From positions 1 to 61,065 of the IMG/VR virus record IMGVR_UViG_3300025767_000015: DNA of 61,065 nt. One strand, given 5' to 3'. The notes below the pieces were generated by a model. It searched no databases. It was not told where the DNA came from and saw only the letters and a program-made list of their open reading frames with translations. The DNA comes from a virus. A program made the position numbers and the translations under genes. Numbering within the stretch: position 1 is the stretch's first letter; the number at the start of each line of letters is the position of its first letter. This document shows, piece after piece, positions 43,401-52,323 of the stretch.

Positions 43401-44323
43401 GCCAAACTAGCAACAGCATCTGCAGCCTTACCTGCAGAAGTAGCAGCCTTAGATTGAGTAGACGCTCCTTTAATAAAGTTATAAGTATTAGGAGTAAATG
43501 CTCTAGTTAAAGCGTTTCCTGTATCTGCAACTCTATTATAAATTTGTTTAGCAGAAAGTGCATCTCTAAGCTTGTCTACATTTTTAAGTGTTTCAAAAGT
43601 TCCTTTAACAGCTTTACCAAAACCTTTTACAGTTCTGACACCAGCCATAGTTAATGAACCACCCAAAGTTTCTGGTGCAACTGCTGCCAACAATAAATCT
43701 TCTGCAGCAATAGCTCCTATAATACCTAAAGTATAATTCATATTATACCCAAGGTTAACAGCCATCTGACCTAATCCTCCTCTAGTAGACATTGCCATTT
43801 TAGCTGAGTGAGTCATAAGCTCCCCCTTATCATACGCAATATTACTAGGATCAAGTGTACCAGAATTACCAAACATTCTTAGACCCCCTCCAAAATTATC
43901 TAAGAATACTTCACCCATTACAGGGAAAAAGTATTTAGAAGCCCTAACAAAGTCTCCAGTCCACGCTGTATTAGCGTTATAAAAACTTTCATTATCTTTT
44001 AAAGTAGAAAACCCAAGCCTTGAATAAGCTGGGTGAGAAGTATATCTTTCAACATTCTGAGCCTCCTTATTAAATGCTAAAGTCTTTTGCTTAGCATAAG
44101 TAGGAGCCATATCTATCACAGGTTTTTGAGTACCTGCTGGCATGTTAGCACTAATATTTAATAAGCTTCCTGTATTAGTAGGAGCCACATTATCAAATGC
44201 TCTAACATTAAAGTTTATGTCTTCTGCTTTTTGCTGAGTACCCTGCAATAAGGAAGATTGAAACTTAGCTGCATCTTTGTAAGCATTATTACCAAATGAC
44301 AAAGACTTATCCTGATCTTCCAT
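40445..44323 (-). CDS. large virion internal/ejection protein, 1292 aa
   Basis: Starts MEDQDKSLSFGNNAYKDAAK. Hydrophobic glycine-rich segments near residues 195-230 (GIIGAIAAEDLLLAAV) and 525-545 (EAFLGGFLGGGIISGGG) look membrane-inserting, and a Glu-rich region lies around 1050-1100 (EETVEEVEETPEVEAVEEE). Long helices between. Membrane-active stretches in a giant virion protein next to the polymerase fit an ejection or cargo protein that forms a channel for polymerase entry. No enzymatic motif. Sequence family not otherwise recognised. Confidence 0.7.
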   Translation of the reverse strand: MEDQDKSLSFGNNAYKDAAKFQSSLLQGTQQKAEDINFNVRAFDNVAPTNTGSLLNISANMPAGTQKPVIDMAPTYAKQKTLAFNKEAQNVERYTSHPAYSRLGFSTLKDNESFYNANTAWTGDFVRASKYFFPVMGEVFLDNFGGGLRMFGNSGTLDPSNIAYDKGELMTHSAKMAMSTRGGLGQMAVNLGYNMNYTLGIIGAIAAEDLLLAAVAPETLGGSLTMAGVRTVKGFGKAVKGTFETLKNVDKLRDALSAKQIYNRVADTGNALTRAFTPNTYNFIKGASTQSKAATSAGKAADAVASLASIKGFGAVYRDLRIAGLSNDESMVEASGVRQGIKDRLVSEYVAANGFMPSGEILASMDNQATEAGNVDYWANLPFIYLTNNITFNSLALPYGNAAKTMKVRAGKSKSVYSTITTKAGEKAGGKAAGVGLNVTAQELSRGQAFVKMFTDKDMARYALGSLGSYFSANISEGVQEIYQESASKAIEDYFAKTYLRPEIAGMKLAKKEIASGLAAQVSQQGLEAFLGGFLGGGIISGGGNVIQAGREAIEAGYRKVNKSALEKYEASLEKDKNFNSDLVNLINSEGANVIEALAPELVTLKAQADAQKGMSIALELDDRMAFESIKDESLFTYISALSQKGIVDNFLEALDNHKQLSDEELLQAIPAENRAAAEKVIDDITKRTKSIVGTQAYVDKTYGNYYADALLDPNITGEERKEMQIAAGAFELAKQTLVYSYHNDKRSLERLSEIAEAASDDPAVASMLASDVSPLFNISADNKGLSFTLESELKRLADEKAALTAQVANLKGAETETKEDKVSNDKAIKAAEQQLSDVAKKEAVFSTYEKAFNQFKTNLEAVKGRADLNKVEGYKELSLALKNVLNYYGNKTNSSVDGLKAEKLLKQIVDYNRVEEMNTAFNQAVTNLSDPENFRKFFLEINKQLFDLFAVNLADQFAALNGATVQDRKDVLEDLADIGVVIFNESITDASIPESESSLFKFVNEGIIPTKFLADPNSDDVNLESQVIEGTETWDKIQDIFDRYNLLQEEAKKDAEEKLKGEAEETVEEVEETPEVEAVEEETPEQITYEEAQIRKEFKDQPEVLKGLLSKLNEEYTKYRTANPKERISTLSQFMNGPGRSVTEVELQKARDAAKGFREVEEVVVENIGETIEEGFSDISEEERKEAEKEFKTLSNRINRSKKITTLEARRLDVDSSSILTDEQKKVLRDMISNKMASLNANATEQTVPEVTEEVNEDLENVSDTVESNAESILSSYDNNPVDDPFADDIC

Positions 44324-44327
44324 GGAA

Positions 44328-47300
44328 TTACCTATTTAATTCATCCGTACTATATACAGCACCGTTATCTTCATTATATAATCTTTCAGCCTCCTCTTGG
44401 TTAGCTTCAAAAAGCATTAACTCATTATATAGATTTTGACTAAGATATCTGTAATTTATTGGATTTGCTACTAGGCTAGATGGAGATTCATAAGTTACAG
44501 TTCTATATTTTCCTGTCTTAGGATTAAATTCTTTTTGAGTAGAAGTGTAATTTAAAAGTTTATTTTCAGCATCATATTCTATACGAACTGCATTATTATT
44601 TAACTGAATAGTTTCTATTCCATTTGTTGTTAATGCCGTAAAATTTTCAATGTCTTCTGAAACAGGTAAATTCATCATACCTGCTACACCTTCTGGTATA
44701 AACAAAGTAGCTTTACTATTATTACCATCAACACTAAATTTAAAACCAGGATCATCAGCAGTACTAGATACTCCTTGCAACCATCCTGTATTATAATTTA
44801 TCTCTACGATTGCACCTGATTGATCATTTCCAAAGTCAACAGCAGATAACACTTTAAATGTAGCTCTTGGATCAGATGTTGCTGTAGAAGTTTTAGCGTC
44901 ATTTTTAACTTTAATGTCCTGATAGAATCTACTAAAAACAGAATAAGACATTCTTTCTTGATTCTTATCTCCTTTAATCTTACCTTTTTTAAAGGCTTCT
45001 GCTTTTTCAGGATTAAATTCTCCAGATGATATCACAATATCTCCTGACTCTAAATATCTATTTAAAGTTGCCAGCATTACTTGTTGCTCTACCTGTGCTG
45101 TTTTATTAGGTAAAGCAGAATTTGGTGCAACATCAAGATTACTAGAAATAATTTCTATAGCATCAGGAGCACCGTCTAAAATAACAGCAGTAGGATTAAG
45201 CATACTTACTGCAGATTGAGATGCAGGATCTCTTTTATAAAAGTCTTCCACTAAAGTTAATGCTTGATCATAAAATTTACCAAGACGTCTAGTTGATTTA
45301 ATACCTTCTCTTGCTTCTAAACCTACAATACTTTGTGGATTTTCTCGTGCGTCTTTTATATAAGGCCTAAGTAGTTCACTTCTTTTATTATCTGATAAAT
45401 TTTCCCATGCTGTTCTGTAACCTATTATTTCACCTCTATCGTTTTTTATAGATACTTGTTTTTCGTCAGGTGGTAAAGAGTTCATGTAATCAGCTTTAGC
45501 TAACTTTTCACTAGCCTCTAGTATATCATTAAACGAAGGTTTAATAGGAGTATTACTAAGATTCAAAACTTGTTCTGCTACAATGGGATCTATGTCACCT
45601 GCTTTATAAGCATCCAACACATTTTTTTCAAATTGTTTTTTACTTTCAATTCCAGTTTCTGAATCATACATGTAACGAACTAACGGTGCTGTACTAGCCA
45701 TAGCATCATTTGAATTTAAAGCAATTTCTGCCTCTACATTCTTAAATGAATTACTATAAGATTGAGCTACCGTACTTTCTGCTTTTATGTAAGCAGCTTC
45801 TTTTCCTTTCCATTTATTTAAAGCTTGTTTTACTTGAGGATACTCTGAAGCTAGTATACCTTCTTTATCAAGCTTATTAAAAAAGTCTAAAACTCTCTGT
45901 GTTTCTTGACCAGCTAACTCAGATTCACTAGTTCTTTCCCACCACGCAGATGCAGATGTAACATCTCTAATACCAGTATTAGGTATTTTTTCAGTTGTCA
46001 TTTCATCCGGGTGCTTCGTATTGTAAAGCTTAGTATAAGTACCAATTAAATCTACAAGATCTTTATTAAGTTTTACTTGTTTTTGTTTTAAAGCATTTTC
46101 ATTAGTCTCAACTACAGTTACATCTGTATCTGTATCAGAAATATATGTAATGGGTGCAGTATCACTACCCGGTAATAAACCCTGACTAACAGAAGGAGAA
46201 TCTGAACCGCTACCTGTAGATTTATCTTTTCTAGCATCTACCCACTTACCATAGTTAGGTGTAGCTTTATAGCCAATGCTATAATCTTGCATAGCATAAT
46301 CTGTAGCAGCAGCATTTAGGTCAGTCTCATATGCAGCTTTACCCGCTGTTCTGTATAGGGAGCTTATATCTTGTATAGCAATACTCACTTGCTTAGACTC
46401 GTCTACTATAGATTTATGCTCTTGACTAAATCCAGCTTCTTCTGCTGTAATCTTTAAATATTCCATATGTTCTTTAGAACCTGGAATAATACCAACCTTT
46501 GTAGCCTTGCTTTCGTAGACTCTTTTCTTAGCGTTATTAACTGTCCTTGCTTCTTCTAACTTAGCTTTTTTATTAGCTGCTACTGAAGGATCTATAGTAG
46601 ATTGATACTTATCTGTTACTTGTGCTAAAGCAGCTTGATAACCAACTTGAGGAATTAGTTCTTGTAGTTCAGATTGAACTTGAATATAACCCTGCTGCTG
46701 ATAATACTCTTGAATGTAAGGGTCGTTATTAAATACGTTAGCTAGTCTGCTGTAAGCTAATGGAGTAATCTCTTTACCATTAGTTTCTGTTACCATAAAA
46801 GGCATAAGATTACCAGCAGCATCTGTTGGTTTAGATTCTCTTTTAAGGCTAAACCCATTTTTTTTAGCAATCTCTAAATACCTTTCAAATAGATTGATAT
46901 TATCTACAAATGATAAACTTTGAGATGCCATGCTCTTACGAGTTTCAGCATCTGACATTTTAAACTCTTCAAGTTTTAGTTGAGCAAAAATGTTGTTGTT
47001 AGCATTATATCTAGCACGGTCTTCTGAATCAGAACTGTTTTTAAAATTAGCATTAGCCTGCATTAAGGCCGTAGCTTTAGACGTAAACGTTGCATCTGCC
47101 ATAATATTTTCATCCTGCAATAAAGGATTAAATATTTGTCTTGCAGCTATTACATTTTCTTCTAAACTTAAATCTACAGAAGCTAGCTTTTGTATTTGAT
47201 TTTGAGCATCTTTAATAAACTGATCTTTCTTAGCAATATTGCTTTCATCAGTAAGAGGCAAGTTGGCAATTGTAGAGTAGGCTTGACTTACAGCCATTCT

Positions 47301-47417
47301 ACCTTGATTGTAACGTTCTTGTTTAACGCTTAACCAATTTTCCATCAATTCAAAATTTGGAGTATAAAGCTCCAAGTCTGGAATGTTACCTTGTATATTG
47401 GGAATAAATGTTGCCAT
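44328..47417 (-). CDS. large virion internal protein, 1029 aa
   Basis: Starts MATFIPNIQGNIPDLELYTP, conserved-looking for cargo proteins, then mostly helical (QERYNQGRMAVSQAYSTIANL) with a beta-richer C-terminal region. No membrane span and no catalytic motif. Starts immediately downstream of a promoter-like element (47427-47447), so the set from here to the zincin protein may form one late transcript. Role as capsid or tail cargo is inferred from size, composition and position. Confidence 0.65.
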   Translation of the reverse strand: MATFIPNIQGNIPDLELYTPNFELMENWLSVKQERYNQGRMAVSQAYSTIANLPLTDESNIAKKDQFIKDAQNQIQKLASVDLSLEENVIAARQIFNPLLQDENIMADATFTSKATALMQANANFKNSSDSEDRARYNANNNIFAQLKLEEFKMSDAETRKSMASQSLSFVDNINLFERYLEIAKKNGFSLKRESKPTDAAGNLMPFMVTETNGKEITPLAYSRLANVFNNDPYIQEYYQQQGYIQVQSELQELIPQVGYQAALAQVTDKYQSTIDPSVAANKKAKLEEARTVNNAKKRVYESKATKVGIIPGSKEHMEYLKITAEEAGFSQEHKSIVDESKQVSIAIQDISSLYRTAGKAAYETDLNAAATDYAMQDYSIGYKATPNYGKWVDARKDKSTGSGSDSPSVSQGLLPGSDTAPITYISDTDTDVTVVETNENALKQKQVKLNKDLVDLIGTYTKLYNTKHPDEMTTEKIPNTGIRDVTSASAWWERTSESELAGQETQRVLDFFNKLDKEGILASEYPQVKQALNKWKGKEAAYIKAESTVAQSYSNSFKNVEAEIALNSNDAMASTAPLVRYMYDSETGIESKKQFEKNVLDAYKAGDIDPIVAEQVLNLSNTPIKPSFNDILEASEKLAKADYMNSLPPDEKQVSIKNDRGEIIGYRTAWENLSDNKRSELLRPYIKDARENPQSIVGLEAREGIKSTRRLGKFYDQALTLVEDFYKRDPASQSAVSMLNPTAVILDGAPDAIEIISSNLDVAPNSALPNKTAQVEQQVMLATLNRYLESGDIVISSGEFNPEKAEAFKKGKIKGDKNQERMSYSVFSRFYQDIKVKNDAKTSTATSDPRATFKVLSAVDFGNDQSGAIVEINYNTGWLQGVSSTADDPGFKFSVDGNNSKATLFIPEGVAGMMNLPVSEDIENFTALTTNGIETIQLNNNAVRIEYDAENKLLNYTSTQKEFNPKTGKYRTVTYESPSSLVANPINYRYLSQNLYNELMLFEANQEEAERLYNEDNGAVYSTDELNR

Positions 47418-47426
47418 ACTTCTATA

Positions 47427-47447
47427 TTATAATATAGTAAAAAATTT
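47427..47447 (-). promoter_or_regulatory. promoter-like element with palindrome
   Basis: The minus strand reads AAATTTTTTACTATATTATA ending about 10 bp before the ATG at 47417. It contains a perfect 14-bp palindrome TATATTATAATATA (47423-47436) and matches the elements at 50786-50804 and 60504-60522. No terminator hairpin precedes it. Confidence 0.45.
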
Positions 47448-47475
47448 CTAGAGTTTAATACACCTAAAAAGTTTA

Positions 47476-49410
47476 TTACCTCTTTATAAATTTACTTAAA
47501 TTAAATGAACTGTAACCTTGACCCCCTTTACTTTTTTTAGACTGCTCTTTAGTTCTAGGCATATTGCCTGCAATATTTTGCTGCAGCTTCATGTAGTCAG
47601 CTATTTCATCTTCATCAATAAGAACTTGACCTGTAGGAGATACAAAATATCCTTGCTCTGTATATGGGTTAATAGCAGCGTTAGGATACATATCAGACAA
47701 CATTGCAGTTTCTCTAGGGTTAGATATAAATCTATTTAAAGACTTAGCTAGCAAAGCTCTTCTTTGATTATCCTGTGCAGCTTTAGATTCATTAACTGTA
47801 GCAGTATCTATTCTTTGCTGTCTATTTTGACCAGCATTAAACTCAGATACTTTATTTAAAAACTCAGTATTAAATAATTCAAACTTATTAGCAATTTGAG
47901 CATTAGCATTTGAATATCTGGCTAAAGTATTAGCTTGATTAGCTGCAAGTTTACCTTGCATTAATGATAAATTAGCTCCAAGATTTTGACCTCTTCCTTG
48001 TAAAGCAAGAGCTTGTGCATTTATTGCACCTACCTCTTGATTAGCTTGTAACTCTCTCTCAGGATCCAAGAATACAGGGTCAACTAAATTAGGTTGTAAC
48101 CTTTGAGTATAACCATACTCCATAGGAGTTCTCATCATAGCAGCAGCAGCTACATTAACTCCATCTTCTAAGAAGTAACCTCCAGGTTCATTTTCAACTT
48201 CAATATACTCTGGAGTACCTGGTGCAATAGGCTCTTCTGCTGGCACTTCTTCTGCAGGTGCTAGAGATAATAAAGTCTTAGCAGTGTTGTCACCATATAA
48301 ACCATCGTCTTTAGATAAAGCACCTTCTTCACCAGTAGCAGTAAACTGCATTCTTTGTACTATATCATTATCTGCAAAATCAGGATTATATTTAAAATCT
48401 GCTAAAGTAAGTGCTGCAAATTGAGCTAGTTTAATGTCTTTTTCTGAAAGAGAGTTTAGGTCTAAATCTTTAGTAGCTTTTTTATAAGCAGCATTTCTAC
48501 CAACCTTATTGTATCTATCCCAAGATTCTTCATCAATATTTAAACCTTTGTCTCTAAACGTATAGTTCTGCTTTTGCATGTTCATGAGAGCATCTCTCAT
48601 CTCTTGCTTAGTAGCTTTACTTTTAGGATTTTTAGTTTTGTAGTTTTTATAAGTAGCATCTAACAGCTGAGAAAACTCATCAGTATTAATTAAGTTTTCA
48701 AAGTCTTCATAGTTTTTTGTAAACTCACCAGCAGTTTGATACTTGTATTTCTGACCACCCTTGCCGTAAGTCTCCTTACCATACCCAGCCATCATATCTG
48801 CCATCATATCACGCTGTTCTATTTCAGCGTTAATCATTTCAACTTGCTCAGGTGTGACACCATTACGATTTAAATACGGTAAAGCAATTTCAGGAATACC
48901 TCCTTCAAAATCTTTCTTAGATTCTTGTACCATTGCTAACTCCCCTAGCTTAGTAAGTTTAGCTTGAATGTTTCTTTCAGCTGTAGATTTAGCCATCTTA
49001 TCAGCATCAGCATCTTTTAAAACTTTATTCTCTTCACTAATGTCAAACTTTTTAAGACTTGCAATAGCAGCAGGAGTCATAGATTTCTTACTAGTATTAG
49101 TAAACTTTTTAAGATCTTCTCCTTTTAATGACATAGATTTATGATCACTAAAAATAAATGACTTTGGAGGAAGATTAAGAGGAGTACCCCCTTGGCTGTG
49201 TTTCTTACCACCAATCTTATAGTGCTCAGGTATACTGTTATTATCAAGATCTGCTACAACAGTCTCTCCCTTTTCTGCTTCTAAATTAGCCGCAGCTCTA
49301 GAAGTAGGATTTAAAACAGGTTGCCCTCCCTTTTCCATTGACTTAACAATTTTACCATTAGGCAATCTTTTAAATCCTTCAGGTAATTTATTGATCTTAA
49401 TCTTTTTCAT
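47476..49410 (-). CDS. virion structural protein with GG motifs, 644 aa
   Basis: Starts MKKIKINKLPEGFKRLPNGK. Early part has GGKKHSQGGTPLNLPPKSFI and KGETVVADLDNNSIPEHYKI, a domain style recurrent in crAss-like virion proteins. Motifs MEKGGQ, YGKGGQKYKYQTAGE (about residue 215-230) recur in the next genes. The C-terminal third is a long helical region rich in Gln, Asn and Ala (residues about 470-580). Probably an internal or minor structural protein. Stop overlaps nothing; the next gene upstream ends at its start. Confidence 0.6.
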   Translation of the reverse strand: MKKIKINKLPEGFKRLPNGKIVKSMEKGGQPVLNPTSRAAANLEAEKGETVVADLDNNSIPEHYKIGGKKHSQGGTPLNLPPKSFIFSDHKSMSLKGEDLKKFTNTSKKSMTPAAIASLKKFDISEENKVLKDADADKMAKSTAERNIQAKLTKLGELAMVQESKKDFEGGIPEIALPYLNRNGVTPEQVEMINAEIEQRDMMADMMAGYGKETYGKGGQKYKYQTAGEFTKNYEDFENLINTDEFSQLLDATYKNYKTKNPKSKATKQEMRDALMNMQKQNYTFRDKGLNIDEESWDRYNKVGRNAAYKKATKDLDLNSLSEKDIKLAQFAALTLADFKYNPDFADNDIVQRMQFTATGEEGALSKDDGLYGDNTAKTLLSLAPAEEVPAEEPIAPGTPEYIEVENEPGGYFLEDGVNVAAAAMMRTPMEYGYTQRLQPNLVDPVFLDPERELQANQEVGAINAQALALQGRGQNLGANLSLMQGKLAANQANTLARYSNANAQIANKFELFNTEFLNKVSEFNAGQNRQQRIDTATVNESKAAQDNQRRALLAKSLNRFISNPRETAMLSDMYPNAAINPYTEQGYFVSPTGQVLIDEDEIADYMKLQQNIAGNMPRTKEQSKKSKGGQGYSSFNLSKFIKR

Positions 49411-50765
49411 TAGTCTAATAATTCTATATCAGCACCTGCTGCAATTAATGCTTTTAAAGTCTCCTCATCTACCATGCTAGTTTGACCGCCACTCATAAAC
49501 TGAGATTGAAATTGTACAGGTACATAGTCATCTGGTCTAAAGATGCCAGTGTTTATATCATAGTCACCTCTATTATTACCAGCAGCCATTGGTATAAAGT
49601 TATCAGTCAGCATATTCATTCTTTGCTGTGATTCTATACGTTGTGCTTTAGCACTATCAATAAATCTGTTTAACATGCCTGCACCAGCAATTCTTCCAAC
49701 AGCGTTAAGCATCTTGTCATTACCATTGCTTTCTTCTTCTGTTTCTATTTCTGTTTCTTTAGTAGCTGGCTTTTTTAAATCTATTGGTATTAAACTTAAC
49801 TCAGGACTAGCTACATCAAATCTAGGTAAAGACTTAGGTTGTGCACCTCCTATAAATGTATCTGTAACAGTCACCTCATCTAGCATTGTAGATTCAGGCT
49901 GCATTAATGACATTTCCTCATCTGTAAAAGGATCTTCAAGGGTTTGCCCAGCAAATTGATATTTCTTTTGACCACCACAAGAATAGCACTCACCACCTAT
50001 ACCCATGTTATCTAGTATCTGCTGTTGTACTTGAGGAGGAAGTGCTTCAAATCCAGGATTGTTTGTACCACCTTTAGCATATCTTTCTCCACCACGCATC
50101 ATCTCTTGCATTTCATCTTCATGGAGATAACCCATTTCTTTCATTTCAAGATGATCTTCCATTTTTTCTGCCATGTAACCTTTTCCAGTATTTGGATCAT
50201 ACATCATATGAGATTCAAACTCTCCACCTTCTGCCCAAGTACCAAATCTTTTATGCCAGTATAGTGGGCTAAATGGATCTTTAGCTTTAGCAGAATCTTT
50301 TCCACCCATTCTATCCCAAAAGTTTTTCTTTCTTTTTGCAGAACCATGTTGACTAAAGTCTTTCATTCCTTTATAACCACCATGAACAACTTTGTACTTA
50401 TCACCTTTTTTAGCAAGTACCATCCATTTTTTACCAGGACGTGTAGATTTCTTTTTAGCTCCTACTTTAGTAAAGCCTTTGTTTTTATAACGTTGTGGTA
50501 TACCGCCACCTTTAGCATACTCTTCCATGTCAGTGTCTTCACCACCATACATGTAGGCACTGTCAGCATATGATACACCTCCGTACATATACTCTTCAGG
50601 TATTTCCATACCTTGCTCAGCTTTTCTATAACCTCCACCACGTTTCTTGTAAGTCTTTACAAGCCAGGCAGAACCATATGCAGATGGCCATCTATCAAAT
50701 TTTCTTTTAGCTTCAGCTTTTACTGCAGCATAAAGTTTCTTATTTGTGGGAATATTTTTAGACAT
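49410..50765 (-). CDS. virion protein with DUF5872-like domain and YGG repeats, 451 aa
   Basis: N-terminal YAAVKAEAKRKFDRWPSAYG (12-31) and WLVKTYKKRGGGYRK resemble DUF5872. A conserved basic block follows (KKWMVLAKKGDKYKVVHGGY; DPFSPLYWHKRFGTW). Repeated short motifs: MYGGV, MYGGED, YAKGGG, AEGGEF, MRGGERYAKGG, CYSCGGQKKYQFAGQ, MSGGQ. A CxxC (C-Y-S-C) may bind metal. Role unknown; probably virion-internal because of its neighbours. Preceded by a promoter-like element. Confidence 0.6.
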   Translation of the reverse strand: MSKNIPTNKKLYAAVKAEAKRKFDRWPSAYGSAWLVKTYKKRGGGYRKAEQGMEIPEEYMYGGVSYADSAYMYGGEDTDMEEYAKGGGIPQRYKNKGFTKVGAKKKSTRPGKKWMVLAKKGDKYKVVHGGYKGMKDFSQHGSAKRKKNFWDRMGGKDSAKAKDPFSPLYWHKRFGTWAEGGEFESHMMYDPNTGKGYMAEKMEDHLEMKEMGYLHEDEMQEMMRGGERYAKGGTNNPGFEALPPQVQQQILDNMGIGGECYSCGGQKKYQFAGQTLEDPFTDEEMSLMQPESTMLDEVTVTDTFIGGAQPKSLPRFDVASPELSLIPIDLKKPATKETEIETEEESNGNDKMLNAVGRIAGAGMLNRFIDSAKAQRIESQQRMNMLTDNFIPMAAGNNRGDYDINTGIFRPDDYVPVQFQSQFMSGGQTSMVDEETLKALIAAGADIELLD

Positions 50766-50785
50766 AACTAGTTACGATATCTCAA

Positions 50786-50804
50786 TTATAATATACAAAA
50801 TTTA
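50786..50804 (-). promoter_or_regulatory. promoter-like element
   Basis: The minus strand reads TAAATTTTGTATATTATAA, sharing TATATTATAA exactly with the element at 47427-47447 and TTTTGTATATTAT with the one at 7048-7065. It lies 20 bp before the ATG at 50765. Confidence 0.45.
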
Positions 50805-50820
50805 TAGCAGACTACCATAT

Positions 50821-52323
50821 TTACAGGCCTTTAGGTGTGTAAGTATAGTGCTTCTCACCTCCATACATAAAAACTTTACCTTTACCTAATTCCTTACGTG
50901 CAGCAAACCATGCTCTTTCTTGAGTGTCATATTTACTATAATCAGGCAGTGACTGACCTCCTTGCTTTTTAAGCTCTGCATAACCACCTTTTATACCTTT
51001 TACTTTTGATTTATCAACGCTTGTTCTAAATGACTTTCTATCTCCTTTAGCTTCTACATTTTTATGACCCGTCAACCAAAGATCTTCTATAGATGTTTTA
51101 CCATCAGCATAGTCTTTTAAAACGGCATCTGATTCTATTAAGTTTACTAAAAATGCAGTGTACTGTTGCTTTGGAGTAAGTTGATCTGCAGAAGTAGCTT
51201 TTAATATATCCTCATCCACTTCTAACTCTAAAGCATTTGCTACAGTTTTATAACGGTTTTGAAATGTTTTAAAGGCAGGACCTTCAAACTGAAACATACC
51301 TCTAGCAGGACCATCATCAGCTTGTTTCATCTTAGGGTTCATAGTATGCCAAGACTCATGGTATGCTATAGTATCAGCTGTATTACCCCAAAAGTCTTTA
51401 GTATTACCTCGGCTATCTACTAAATAGTCTAAAGTATTATCTAAATCTAAAACGTTACTTTTAGGTTTAGAAGACTTTGCATTTACAATTCTATTTTCAA
51501 GGCTGTCCTCTACAGGACCTGTTACCATAGGATAAACTTTATCTTGAATTGGACCAGGAGTTAAAGACGGAGGACCTACTTGTCTACCTGTCTGATACTT
51601 TTCTTTTTTCCAAGAACCTTCATCAGCAAACTTAATGGCAGCTTTTACATTCTCACCAAAGTCATATACTTCACCACGTTTAAGAGCTTCCTCATACGCA
51701 GGATAAAAACTACTATCTTGAGACATGTCTATCCAAGTATTATCTTCATTTTGGAATAGAGTAGGAAAAGCTACCCAACCTCTACCATCTACATACTCTC
51801 TAGCCATTAGATGAGTAGATACAGAATTATCTTCATTTTTTCTTACACCATTACGTCCTACAACTTCAATACCTTCTTGTGCACGTTTATGATTGTAGTT
51901 AATACGCTTACTTGAAGTCTTAGACTTTTTAAACTTAGCTTTCTCAGCAGAAGACATTTCTTTAGTAGTTTTAGGTGTAGTTTTATTTACACGTTTACTT
52001 GGTCTACATGCTGGGTAGGGTCTACCATTTTTGTCTTTACCAGATCTACCACACTTCTTACCTGTTTTAACGTCAACCCATTCTTCTGCAAACCACTGAG
52101 TGAGGCCACCAGAACCATAGGCAGGTAACTCTGTAACGTAATCTCCTTGAAATTCATATTCACTACCAGGATACATAAGCTCAGAATTACCCAAGTTATC
52201 AATACCAAGTACAGGAAAGTCTACTCCAATCATACTAATCCTATTAGAAGGAATAATATTATAATCATTGTTTACGTCTGGAGAATTTCTTCTATATCCT
52301 GTTTTTGTAACCCGACCTTTCAT
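50821..52323 (-). CDS. virion-associated lysozyme-like protein, 500 aa
   Basis: Three parts. N-terminal about 110 residues with GLTQWFAEEWVDVKTGKKCG and PYPACRPSKRVNKTTPKT, a cysteine-bearing block common in phage and algal-virus proteins. Middle block ARSTHLMA-type (STHLMAREYVDGRGWVAFPT; FGENVKAAIKFADEGSW). C-terminal lysozyme-like fold: TIAYHESWHTMNP (E about 323) and GPARGMFQFEG (about 339-349), the catalytic Glu and GxFQF pattern of transglycosylases. Likely digests peptidoglycan at entry. Ends KVFMYGGEKHYTYTPKGL, sharing the YGG motif of its neighbours. Confidence 0.7.
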   Translation of the reverse strand: MKGRVTKTGYRRNSPDVNNDYNIIPSNRISMIGVDFPVLGIDNLGNSELMYPGSEYEFQGDYVTELPAYGSGGLTQWFAEEWVDVKTGKKCGRSGKDKNGRPYPACRPSKRVNKTTPKTTKEMSSAEKAKFKKSKTSSKRINYNHKRAQEGIEVVGRNGVRKNEDNSVSTHLMAREYVDGRGWVAFPTLFQNEDNTWIDMSQDSSFYPAYEEALKRGEVYDFGENVKAAIKFADEGSWKKEKYQTGRQVGPPSLTPGPIQDKVYPMVTGPVEDSLENRIVNAKSSKPKSNVLDLDNTLDYLVDSRGNTKDFWGNTADTIAYHESWHTMNPKMKQADDGPARGMFQFEGPAFKTFQNRYKTVANALELEVDEDILKATSADQLTPKQQYTAFLVNLIESDAVLKDYADGKTSIEDLWLTGHKNVEAKGDRKSFRTSVDKSKVKGIKGGYAELKKQGGQSLPDYSKYDTQERAWFAARKELGKGKVFMYGGEKHYTYTPKGL

